Position numbers and translations under genes: made by a program
NCBI GenBank assembly: GCA_030532035.1
Contig: JAUNLX010000001.1
Coordinates: 62,001-126,000 of the forward strand
Length of the DNA: 64,000 bases
Direction of reading: 5' to 3'
Source of the DNA: Clostridia bacterium
GTDB lineage: Bacteria > Bacillota > Clostridia > Oscillospirales > Acutalibacteraceae
The notes under the pieces: model-generated
What the model was told of the DNA's origin: nothing
Seen by the model: the letters and a program-made list of their open reading frames with translations, nothing else
Databases searched by the model: none
Shown here: positions 1 through 7,891 of the stretch, in pieces
Layout of the letters: each line of letters begins with the position of its first letter
Numbering within the stretch: the stretch's first letter is position 1

Positions 1-1755
1 TGCATAATCTATCTTGAATTGATTATATGTATCAATGAAATTTTCATTTTCGCTGTGTTTAATTTTGTAGAGTGATTCATGTGTATCATAATTATCAGAA
101 TTTATCTGAATAACAGCAATTGCTATATTAGAACAATGATCGGAAATTCTCTCTAAATTATTTAATATATCCAAGAAAATAAAACCAAGTTCTATTGTGC
201 AAGTGCCATTTCTAAGCCTCTTTATATGGCGAGTTTTTATGGTGGCTATTAGACCGTCGATAACTTGTTCTAAAGGCTCAATTTTTCTTGCTGTTTCGAG
301 ATTGTAATCAGCAAAAGATTCGACCGTCATATTGACTATCTGTTCAACTGCATTTTTTGCCACTTCAAGTTCTCTTTGGGCAGCCTTTGAAAAGAAAATC
401 TTTTTGTTATTCAGTTCAACCGCATTTTTTGTCAAATTCAAAGCATGATCACTCATTCGCTCAAAATTACCAATTGCATGCAACATTATACTCGATAAAT
501 GACTGTCTTTTTCGGCAAGTTCTTGTTTTGTAATTTGAACTAAAAAAGTGCCTATCTCATCTTCGTACTGATCGATTCTTTCCTCTGTTTTAGATATTTT
601 GTCAATCAACTCTTCGCTGTAATCATTGAATAATAACATTGCGTCTGAAACATTTTCTTTTACTAACAAAGCCATATTGTCATTTGTCTTTTTACATTGA
701 CTTACTGCCAATGACGGATAAGCAAGCCACTTGGTATCAAGCAAAACAAAGTCTTTATCTGCTTTTTTGAAATCAATTGAATCATCTTTGATAGTGAGTT
801 TCGCAAGTTTTTGCAACACCTTAGTAAAGGGCAAGAATACAACAGTTGTAAAGATGTTGAAGATACTGTGCATTAATGCGATATGATATGGTTCTACCTG
901 CATATTATAGAAAGAAAATTTGAGAATTGAATTGAGAGAATAGAAGAGTATCATAAATAGAACGCTTCCAAACAAGTTAAAATAGAGGTGAACTATAGCT
1001 ACCCTTTTCGCATTTTTACTTGTTCCTATACTTGAGAGCAAAGCAGTTACGCAGGTACCTATATTTTGTCCTAAAATAATCGCCATTGCAGATGAAAAAG
1101 GAAGCGGAACAGATAGCGAAAGGGCCTGTAATATACCAACAGAAGCACTCGAACTCTGAATAACTCCCGTTACTATAAATCCTGCCAAAATTCCAAAAAT
1201 GGGATTTTGAAAATAAGTTAGAATTTCTATAAATTTATCATTGTGGGCAAGCGGAGACATTGCCGATGTCATAGTTGCCATACCGAACATCAGTATGGTA
1301 AATCCCATAAAAATAGAGCCAATATTTTTTCTCTTTGCATTTTTTGAGAACAAAACTAATATTACGCCTATGGCGGCTAAAATCGGAGTAAAATGATCTG
1401 GTTTAAGCATCTGAACGAAAATATTATCGCCCTTTATGCCACCTAAGGATAAAAACCAACCGGTTATCGTTGTTCCGATATTTGCTCCCATGATGACTGA
1501 AATGGCCTGCGAAAGTTGCATTAAACCCGCATTTACAAATCCAACCATCATAACCGTTGTTGCAGAAGAAGATTGAATAATTCCTGTCACAAGAGCGCCA
1601 AGCAGAACACCTTTAACAGGGTTGTTAGTCAACTTTCTAAGAATTGATTTTAATTTATCACTTGAACCATGTTCAAGCATTTCACCCATATAGTGCATTC
1701 CAAAAAGGAATAAACCTAAGCCACCTATAAATTCTAAAAAATGCAATAAATTCAT
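1..1755 (-). CDS. Na/Pi symporter with PhoU-like C-terminal domain (partial at the window edge)
   Basis: Sodium-dependent phosphate importer of the NptA/YjbB family. The frame opens at an ATG at 1755 and is still open at base 1, so 585 codons are visible and the 3' end is missing. The N-terminal half is a polytopic membrane domain that carries the family's paired signature twice (GIIQSSSATT and GVIQSSSASV). The C-terminal part, from about residue 350, is helical and charged and resembles two PhoU-like repeats (for example HAIGNFERMSDHALNL and DILNNLERISDHCSNI). It lies just downstream of the amino-sugar operon, past that operon's terminator. I saw no separate promoter in the short gap. Family identification is firm; direction of transport is inferred from the family. 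Confidence 0.9.
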   Translation of the reverse strand, partial: MNLLHFLEFIGGLGLFLFGMHYMGEMLEHGSSDKLKSILRKLTNNPVKGVLLGALVTGIIQSSSATTVMMVGFVNAGLMQLSQAISVIMGANIGTTITGWFLSLGGIKGDNIFVQMLKPDHFTPILAAIGVILVLFSKNAKRKNIGSIFMGFTILMFGMATMTSAMSPLAHNDKFIEILTYFQNPIFGILAGFIVTGVIQSSSASVGILQALSLSVPLPFSSAMAIILGQNIGTCVTALLSSIGTSKNAKRVAIVHLYFNLFGSVLFMILFYSLNSILKFSFYNMQVEPYHIALMHSIFNIFTTVVFLPFTKVLQKLAKLTIKDDSIDFKKADKDFVLLDTKWLAYPSLAVSQCKKTNDNMALLVKENVSDAMLLFNDYSEELIDKISKTEERIDQYEDEIGTFLVQITKQELAEKDSHLSSIMLHAIGNFERMSDHALNLTKNAVELNNKKIFFSKAAQRELEVAKNAVEQIVNMTVESFADYNLETARKIEPLEQVIDGLIATIKTRHIKRLRNGTCTIELGFIFLDILNNLERISDHCSNIAIAVIQINSDNYDTHESLYKIKHSENENFIDTYNQFKIDYA

Positions 1756-1780
1756 TTATCGACTCCCAATAAAATTCATG

Positions 1781-1818
1781 AAAAAGCGGCACGATCTAAG
1801 AAACAGTTCGTGTCCGCT
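1781..1818 (-). terminator. Rho-independent terminator of the amino-sugar operon
   Basis: Stem AGCGG-CACGA (1785-1794) pairs with TCGTG-T-CCGCT (1808-1818) with one bulged base. It is followed on the minus strand by five T residues (1781-1785). It begins 12 bases after the wbpA stop codon. Confidence 0.7.
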
Positions 1819-1829
1819 CCATAAAAGTC

Positions 1830-3140
1830 TTACAGTAAATAGATATTGTCTTTATTTTCAATTTCTTTCATTACGTTTTTAGTGTCAAAAACAGCGTCAG
1901 CATATTTTGCGACAAATTCATAGTCAACATTTGAATGAGCAGCTGTTACCATAACTAAATCTGCGTCTTCCAAAAGTTCTTTTGTAAGTTCTTTTTCTCC
2001 AGTCATCTCAATATCCCCGTCTTTGAATGCGGGTACATATGGATCATAGAAAGTAATGTCTGCTCCAACTTTTTGCAATTCTTCAATAACGGCAATTGCC
2101 GGACTTTCACGATAATCGTCTATGTCATTCTTATAAGCGACACCTAAAACTAAAACTTTGGCACCGTTTATGGCTTTTTTCTTAGAATTTAGGATATGCA
2201 TCGCTCTATCAACACAGTATGCCGGTTGACTATCATTTATAACCATTGAATTTTCAATCAAAGTTGTATGGAAACCGTATTCTCTGGCTTTCCACGAAAG
2301 ATAATATGGATCAAGTGGAATACAATGTCCGCCAAGACCTGGGCCAGGATAAAAAGGTTGGAATCCATATGGCTTCGTCTTTGCAGCTTCGATAACTTCC
2401 CAAACAGAAATTCCCATTTCATGACAGAGTCTGGCAATTTCATTTACAAGACCTATATTTATATTACGATAAGTATTTTCAAGAATTTTTTCCATTTCTG
2501 CAATTGCAGGTGAAGAGGCTCTAAATACAGGAGCTTCTAAAACAGCTTCATACATAGCAGCTGCAACTTCTGTACATTCGGGAGTTATTCCTCCCACTAC
2601 CTTTGGTGTATTTTTAGTCTTATATAGGAGATTTCCGGGGTCTACCCTCTCAGGCGAAAAAGCAAGATAAAAATCTTGACCACATTTGAGACCACTGCCC
2701 TCTTCTAAAATTGGCTTGAGTAATTCTTCAGTTGTTCCAGGATAAGTTGTAGACTCTAAAACTATAAGCATATCCTTATGCATAAATGGGGCTATACTTT
2801 CAGCAGAAGAGCGAACATAGGAAATATCTGGTTGTTGGTGTATATCTAAAGGAGTTGGAACCGCAATAGCAACACAATCACAGCTTGCAACTGTAGAAAA
2901 ATCTGTTGTTGCTCTAAATTTCCCTGAATCAACAATGGCTTTCAAATCTTCATTTACAACATCACCAATATAATTGATTCCGTCATTTACCATTTTTACC
3001 TTTTTTTCCTGAACATCAAAGCCCAAAACATTAAAACCAGCTTTTGCTTTTTCTACAGCTAAGGGAAGCCCTACATAACCGAGACCAACAACACCGAGAG
3101 TTGCCGTTTTGTCTTTGATTTTGTCGATTAACCTACTCAT
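1830..3140 (-). CDS. wbpA: UDP-N-acetylglucosamine/mannosamine 6-dehydrogenase (WbpA/WecC family)
   Basis: NAD-dependent dehydrogenase, 436 residues, that oxidises C6 of a UDP-HexNAc to the uronic acid. The Rossmann motif GLGYVG is at residues 19-24, and the catalytic cysteine lies in GGHCIPLDP (Cys273). I use the ATG at 3140 because AAAGGAG sits just before it. An in-frame start at 3167 would overlap the upstream gene and has no ribosome binding site. It is the last gene of the operon. Neighbours that match WbpB, WbpE and WbpD indicate that the substrate is UDP-GlcNAc, giving UDP-GlcNAcA. The family alone would also allow UDP-ManNAc. Confidence 0.88.
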   Translation of the reverse strand: MSRLIDKIKDKTATLGVVGLGYVGLPLAVEKAKAGFNVLGFDVQEKKVKMVNDGINYIGDVVNEDLKAIVDSGKFRATTDFSTVASCDCVAIAVPTPLDIHQQPDISYVRSSAESIAPFMHKDMLIVLESTTYPGTTEELLKPILEEGSGLKCGQDFYLAFSPERVDPGNLLYKTKNTPKVVGGITPECTEVAAAMYEAVLEAPVFRASSPAIAEMEKILENTYRNINIGLVNEIARLCHEMGISVWEVIEAAKTKPYGFQPFYPGPGLGGHCIPLDPYYLSWKAREYGFHTTLIENSMVINDSQPAYCVDRAMHILNSKKKAINGAKVLVLGVAYKNDIDDYRESPAIAVIEELQKVGADITFYDPYVPAFKDGDIEMTGEKELTKELLEDADLVMVTAAHSNVDYEFVAKYADAVFDTKNVMKEIENKDNIYLL

Positions 3141-3150
3141 TTTTTCTCCT

Positions 3151-4272
3151 TTATTTAAGTAAAACATCAGTTATTTTATCTATATCTTCTTCTTGTAAAT
3201 ATGGATGTATTGGAAGACTCAATACTCTTTTGGTAGCTTTTATTGTATTTTCAAATCCATCATCAGTTAAATTCATATATGAAAAAGCTGCTTGTTCATG
3301 CATTCCTCGAGGATAATAAATCATCGACGGTATGTCATTTTCCTTTAATTTCTTTTGCAAATTATTTCGAGTTTCTTCGTCATCACATAAAATTGTATAC
3401 TGTGCCCAACTGGAAAGATATCCTTCGGGAATTGTAGGAGTTTTGAATTTCTCTTTTAATCTCTGTGTATAAGAATTTGCAACTTTATTTATGTCATTTA
3501 ATTCATAGTCAACAAAGGCCTTAAATTTCGGCAATAAAATTGCAGCTTGAATTGTATCTAATCTCGAATTCATTCCAATTTCTCTATTGTCATATTTATC
3601 AATTGGAGATTTTCCCAAAGCCCTGAGTGAACGAAGCCTTTCATCAACTTTGTCATCATCCGTAAAAATAGCTCCTCCATCGCCGTAACAACCAAGAGGT
3701 TTTGCGGGGAAAAATGAGGTTGCGGAAATATCTCCAAAAGAACAGGCTTTTTTGTCTTTAATTTGACCACCAAAGCCCTGTGCTGCATCCTCCAAAACAA
3801 TTAAATCATATTTTTCAGCTATTTTGAGTATCTCATCAAAATTTGCAGGAAGTCCAAATAAATCTACAGGAATTATAGCTTTCGGTGTAAGCTTTCCCTC
3901 TTTTATAACTTTTTCTATCGCCTTTTCTAAAGATTTTGGGCAAATATTAAAGGTATCTATATCAATGTCAACAAAAACTGGGGTGGCGCCAACACTGTTA
4001 GCACAAGAAGCCGAGGCAAAATATGTAAAATCTGTTGTAAAAACTGCATCGCCCTTTCCTATATCCATTGCCATTAATGAAAGAACTAAAGCGTCTGTTC
4101 CGTTTCCTACACCAATGCAGTATTTACGGCCAACATATTTAGCGAGCTCATTTTCAAGTTCTGTTACCTGTTTACCTAAAATAAAAGAATTACTTTCAAT
4201 TACTTCTCTTATTCCCTCATCAATTTGTATTTTCAGAGCCTCATATTGAGCACCTAAATCTCTAAATTTCAT
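3151..4272 (-). CDS. wbpE: DegT/DnrJ/EryC1 PLP aminotransferase, WbpE-like
   Basis: Sugar-nucleotide aminotransferase of 373 residues, the usual family length. The PLP-binding region shows EDAAQGFG (161-168) and the Schiff-base lysine in FFPAKPLGCYGDGG (Lys191). In the Wbp pathway this enzyme transaminates the 3-keto sugar made by WbpB, using glutamate. It overlaps the upstream acetyltransferase gene by four bases (ATGA), and wbpA starts 10 bases after its stop, so it is translationally coupled within the operon. The C3 assignment rests on the wbpB and wbpD neighbours; the aminotransferase family itself is certain. Confidence 0.87.
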   Translation of the reverse strand: MKFRDLGAQYEALKIQIDEGIREVIESNSFILGKQVTELENELAKYVGRKYCIGVGNGTDALVLSLMAMDIGKGDAVFTTDFTYFASASCANSVGATPVFVDIDIDTFNICPKSLEKAIEKVIKEGKLTPKAIIPVDLFGLPANFDEILKIAEKYDLIVLEDAAQGFGGQIKDKKACSFGDISATSFFPAKPLGCYGDGGAIFTDDDKVDERLRSLRALGKSPIDKYDNREIGMNSRLDTIQAAILLPKFKAFVDYELNDINKVANSYTQRLKEKFKTPTIPEGYLSSWAQYTILCDDEETRNNLQKKLKENDIPSMIYYPRGMHEQAAFSYMNLTDDGFENTIKATKRVLSLPIHPYLQEEDIDKITDVLLK

Positions 4273-4835
4273 TTTATCTCCTCAAGTCCATCTTCAGACT
4301 TTTTATATTTTCTACCACAAGATTTGCAAATTAAGTCTTTTCCTAATACAGAACCACATTCACAGACCCAACCAGCAACAGTCGCCGGTACACCAAGCAT
4401 AAGTGCGTGGTTTGGAACATCTTTGCTGACAACAGCTCCCGAGCCAATCAAAGCCCACTCACCAACTGTATTGCCACAAATTATTGTTGCATTTGCGCCA
4501 ATACTTGCTCCTTTTTTTATGAGTGTTTTTAAATAATGTGCAGAACCTTTGGGGTATTTTGCTCTAGGAGTTAAATCGTTAGTAAATACACAAGAGGGGC
4601 CACAAAAAACGAAATCTTCCAACTCAACGCCCTCGTACAAAGATACATTATTTTGTAATTTACAGCCGTTTCCAACTTTTACATTATTTGAAACATTGAC
4701 ATTTTGTCCCAAGGAGCAATTTTCTCCAATTTCAGCTCCGCTTTGCACATGAGAAAAATGCCAAATTTTAGTTCCATCTCCGATTTTCACATTGTCGTCA
4801 ACGAAGCTTGTTTCATGAACAAAGAACTTTTCCAT
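4269..4835 (-). CDS. wbpD: Hexapeptide-repeat N-acetyltransferase, WbpD-like
   Basis: Left-handed beta-helix acyltransferase of 188 residues that would acetylate the 3-amino group of UDP-GlcNAc(3NH2)A with acetyl-CoA. Hexapeptide repeats run from about residue 14 to 145, and the GVPATVAGWV segment that closes the helix is typical of the family. The C terminus carries a Cys4 knuckle (CECG and CKSCG), a common addition in WbpD-like proteins. The start has GAGGAAA ahead of it and lies 9 bases after the wbpB stop. It is the only acetyltransferase in the cluster, although two amino sugars seem to be made (see findings). Confidence 0.85.
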   Translation of the reverse strand: MEKFFVHETSFVDDNVKIGDGTKIWHFSHVQSGAEIGENCSLGQNVNVSNNVKVGNGCKLQNNVSLYEGVELEDFVFCGPSCVFTNDLTPRAKYPKGSAHYLKTLIKKGASIGANATIICGNTVGEWALIGSGAVVSKDVPNHALMLGVPATVAGWVCECGSVLGKDLICKSCGRKYKKSEDGLEEIK

Positions 4836-4844
4836 AATTTTCCT

Positions 4845-5921
4845 CTATTTGTCAAATCTTCCCGCATAATCAGTAGAAGCAACATTTCGCAAAGGCAGAG
4901 TAACAGCTTTACCAGTTGCCGCAGATTCATAAATAGCAAGAACAGCTTCTACAGCATTTCTACCGTCAATTGCGTTTATATAAACAGGACGATCTTTTTC
5001 TATAGCTTCAATAACATCTGCATATAAACTTATATGCCCATTACCGTAAACATTTGATGTCTGTTCTTCTAAACCCTTGTTTGCTTCATCTTCTGCAGTT
5101 TCGTCAGAAAAATTCCAAACATCTATATTATTTGTAGACTTGCCACCAATTTTGACTGTGCCAGTTCTACCAAAGATATATAAAGTCTCCTCAAGATTTT
5201 GTGGGAAAACATTTACTGTTCCCTCAACAGTTCCAACTGCGCCATTTGAAAATTTAATTATAGCTGTTCCCAAATCTTCACATTCTATATAATCATGAAA
5301 TTGTCTTTTGGTAACTGCATAAACTGAGTCAATTTGTACTCCCATCATCCACCTGAGTAAGTCGATTCCATGAATACATTGATTGAAAAGACAACCGCCG
5401 TCTGACGCCCATTTGCCTCTCCATGGAGCTTGATCGTAATATTGTTTGCCTCTATTCCAACGAACATTTATAGAACCATGTGAAATTTGACCGAAACGAC
5501 CTGATTCCAATGCTTTTCTTGTCTTTTGTACAGCAACATTAAAACGATTTTGATGGCAAACAGAAACTTTGACATTGTTTTTTTCCGCTGCTTCAACGAT
5601 TGCATCGGCATCCTTCATAGACATTGCCATTGGCTTTTCAATAATCACATTTATTCCCTTGTTTATACAATAGAGAGCAATTTCAGCATGAATACCACTT
5701 TCAGTAGCTATTGCAACAAGCTGTAAATCTGGATTTTCGTCAATCATTTCTCTGTAATCTGTATATCTTTTCGGATTTTTATCGAATTGTGTTTTTTCAA
5801 ATAGAACATCTATATGTTCTGGTTCAATATCGCAAACAGCCTGCAAATAAAGATTGTTTGCTACAACAGCTTTTATATGATTTACGGCTATTCTTCCGCA
5901 ACCAATTAATCCATATCTCAT
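4845..5921 (-). CDS. wbpB: Gfo/Idh/MocA-family sugar-nucleotide 3-dehydrogenase, WbpB-like
   Basis: NAD-dependent oxidoreductase of 358 residues expected to oxidise C3 of UDP-GlcNAcA to the 3-keto sugar. The N-terminal Rossmann motif GLIGCGRIAVNH is present, followed by the Gfo/Idh signature EKPMAMS. The characterised WbpB recycles its bound NADH with 2-oxoglutarate and works with WbpE. I chose the ATG at 5921 because AAAGGGG lies six bases upstream; the longer frame begins inside the gap and lacks such a site. It is flanked by the sugar transferase gene 66 bases upstream and wbpD 9 bases downstream. Confidence 0.85.
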   Translation of the reverse strand: MRYGLIGCGRIAVNHIKAVVANNLYLQAVCDIEPEHIDVLFEKTQFDKNPKRYTDYREMIDENPDLQLVAIATESGIHAEIALYCINKGINVIIEKPMAMSMKDADAIVEAAEKNNVKVSVCHQNRFNVAVQKTRKALESGRFGQISHGSINVRWNRGKQYYDQAPWRGKWASDGGCLFNQCIHGIDLLRWMMGVQIDSVYAVTKRQFHDYIECEDLGTAIIKFSNGAVGTVEGTVNVFPQNLEETLYIFGRTGTVKIGGKSTNNIDVWNFSDETAEDEANKGLEEQTSNVYGNGHISLYADVIEAIEKDRPVYINAIDGRNAVEAVLAIYESAATGKAVTLPLRNVASTDYAGRFDK

Positions 5922-5987
5922 AAAATACCCCTTTAACACTAATTTTACAATTTTTTTACTTTAGTTTCTATCAGTAAAATTAACGAA

Positions 5988-6671
5988 TTATTTAATAACC
6001 GCAACCACGGTTTTAATCATAATTTTTAACTCTCTGAATAATGAGAACTCTTTTATATCATTTAAATTATATTTCATTTTTTCAGGCAGAATTTTTTCAA
6101 TATATGTTTTTTCATGTGCTTTAGAATCTTTTAAGATATCATCTTCATCTTTATATTCAATACTCGCATTTGAAGTTACACCAGCAGGCAAAAGCAAAGT
6201 TGCATTCATTTCATCAGAATAGTGCTTCACATATTTAGGAACTTCGGGTCTAGTACCAACAAAACTCATATTACCCTCTAAAATGTCTATAAGTTGGCCA
6301 GTTTCATCTAAGCGAATTTTTCTGATGAATTTCCCAACTCTCGTCACTCTACTGTCTTCATTCAAGGTGATTAATGTTCCCTTTTGATCTGCCTTGTCAA
6401 TCATTGTACGAAATTTATGAATCCTAAATTCTTTTCCGTATGCAGTTATTCTTGTCTGTCTATAAAAAACGGGTCCTTTGGAATCCAGCTTTATAATGAT
6501 TGCCAAAATCAAATAAATAGGAGAAATTAAAATTAACATCAAAAAGGAAGCAACAATGTCAAAAAGTCGTTTGAAAAATAATTGCATCCTCTTTTTATTT
6601 AAGATTTCATAATATTCTCTTACTGACTCCGTTTGCATAAAAGAAGGCAAGTCTTCCCATTTTCTCAACAT
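5988..6671 (-). CDS. Polyprenyl-phosphate phosphoglycosyl transferase (bacterial sugar transferase, PglC/WcaJ-type)
   Basis: Initiating transferase of 227 residues that moves a phospho-sugar from a UDP-sugar to undecaprenyl phosphate at the inner face of the membrane. One hydrophobic segment (about 33-60) is followed by the PF02397 core: KGPVFYRQTR, the KFRTM motif, then DE, and GTRPEVP. The single N-terminal membrane segment and small size fit the monotopic PglC class. There is an N-terminal extension of about 28 residues. It overlaps the upstream aminotransferase gene by seven bases. Its neighbours suggest a bacillosamine-type substrate, but specificity cannot be read from the sequence. Confidence 0.85.
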   Translation of the reverse strand: MLRKWEDLPSFMQTESVREYYEILNKKRMQLFFKRLFDIVASFLMLILISPIYLILAIIIKLDSKGPVFYRQTRITAYGKEFRIHKFRTMIDKADQKGTLITLNEDSRVTRVGKFIRKIRLDETGQLIDILEGNMSFVGTRPEVPKYVKHYSDEMNATLLLPAGVTSNASIEYKDEDDILKDSKAHEKTYIEKILPEKMKYNLNDIKEFSLFRELKIMIKTVVAVIK

Positions 6672-7882
6672 ATCTTATTTACAATTTCCTTGAAATTTTT
6701 GATTATGTAATCTATATCTTCATCTGAAAGTTTTGTATATAGCGGTAAAGTTATAGCATTTTTATACCTATTATAAGAATTGGGATAATCTTTAATGTCA
6801 AATCCTAAATTTTTATAAGCTGTATGCATTGGAAGAGGCTTATAGTGAACATTAGTAGCAATACCCCTCGATGCCATCTCATTTATTATTTCATTTCTCT
6901 GTTTCTCATCAATATTCGGTATTCTTATAATGTAGAGATGTCCCGACGAGCTGTAATCATCCGTATAATGATCGAGAGTAATTAGTCCCAACGACTCAAA
7001 TGCTTCATTATATTTTTTTATGATATTTTTTCTGATTTCAAGCATTTTGGGATAACGGTTCATTTGAGCAAGCCCAATTGCCGCCGAAATATCAGTCATA
7101 TTACATTTATAATATGTTCCGATAATGTCGTATTCCCAAGCATTTAACTTCGTTTTTGCTAAAGCGTCTTTATTTTGACCATGTAGACTGAAAAGCTGAA
7201 GTTTTCTATAAATATCTTCGTCTTTTATTCCGGAAATTGTCTTCCAAGTCAAAGCACCGCCCTCAGAAGTTGTCAAATTTTTAACAGCATGGAAGCTGAA
7301 ATTTGAAAAATCAGCAAGAGAGCCAACTTTTTTCCCCTTATATTCTGCACCAAAAGCGTGGGCTGCGTCAGCCACAATAGCTATTCTGCCCATAGCTTTT
7401 TGTATATCATTGGAAGGTTTAAAAAGACTTTTTTTAGACTTTGCAATTTCATAAAGCCTTTCATAATCACACGGGATTCCCGCAAGGTCTATGGGTATAA
7501 TTGCCTTAGTGTTTTCATTTATAGCTTTTTCTACAGCAGAATAATCTATTTCAATTTTTCCCTCTTTATTTTGACAATCAACAAAGACTATTTTTGCTCC
7601 AACATGGTATATAACCGAAGCTGTAGCTGTATAAGTATAAGCGCAGGTAATTACCTCGTCGCCTTTGCCAATGCCAAGCAAACGCAAAGCAAGTTCCGCA
7701 CAGGCAGTCTGCGAGTTCAAACACACACAACCGTCTGCACCCGTAAAATTCATTATTTCTTTTTCAAATTTTTTCGTTTTAGGTCCAGTTGTAATCCAAC
7801 CAGACTTTAGAGCGTCTACTACATAATCAATCTCCTCTTGCGTAATGTCTGGAGGAGAAAAAGGAATATTTTTATCAGCCAT
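6665..7882 (-). CDS. pglE: DegT/DnrJ/EryC1 aminotransferase, PglE-like (UDP-4-amino sugar synthesis)
   Basis: PLP-dependent aminotransferase of 405 residues. The motif VADAAHAFG (170-178) and the lysine in FHAVKNLTTSEGG (Lys201) mark the PLP pocket. The FHAVKNLTT form is the one seen in enzymes that aminate C4 of UDP-4-keto-6-deoxy-GlcNAc (PglE, PseC). It follows the 4,6-dehydratase gene by nine bases, which supports that role. An insertion at about residues 145-168 lengthens it relative to the WbpE-like paralogue in the same operon. The two aminotransferases are clearly different and are not a recent duplication. Confidence 0.83.
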   Translation of the reverse strand: MADKNIPFSPPDITQEEIDYVVDALKSGWITTGPKTKKFEKEIMNFTGADGCVCLNSQTACAELALRLLGIGKGDEVITCAYTYTATASVIYHVGAKIVFVDCQNKEGKIEIDYSAVEKAINENTKAIIPIDLAGIPCDYERLYEIAKSKKSLFKPSNDIQKAMGRIAIVADAAHAFGAEYKGKKVGSLADFSNFSFHAVKNLTTSEGGALTWKTISGIKDEDIYRKLQLFSLHGQNKDALAKTKLNAWEYDIIGTYYKCNMTDISAAIGLAQMNRYPKMLEIRKNIIKKYNEAFESLGLITLDHYTDDYSSSGHLYIIRIPNIDEKQRNEIINEMASRGIATNVHYKPLPMHTAYKNLGFDIKDYPNSYNRYKNAITLPLYTKLSDEDIDYIIKNFKEIVNKIC

Positions 7883-7891
7883 ACAAACCCT

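Noticed and set aside
3824-4249. Plus-strand frame (141 codons) over wbpE
   Set aside because: Antisense shadow; the minus strand carries an intact aminotransferase.
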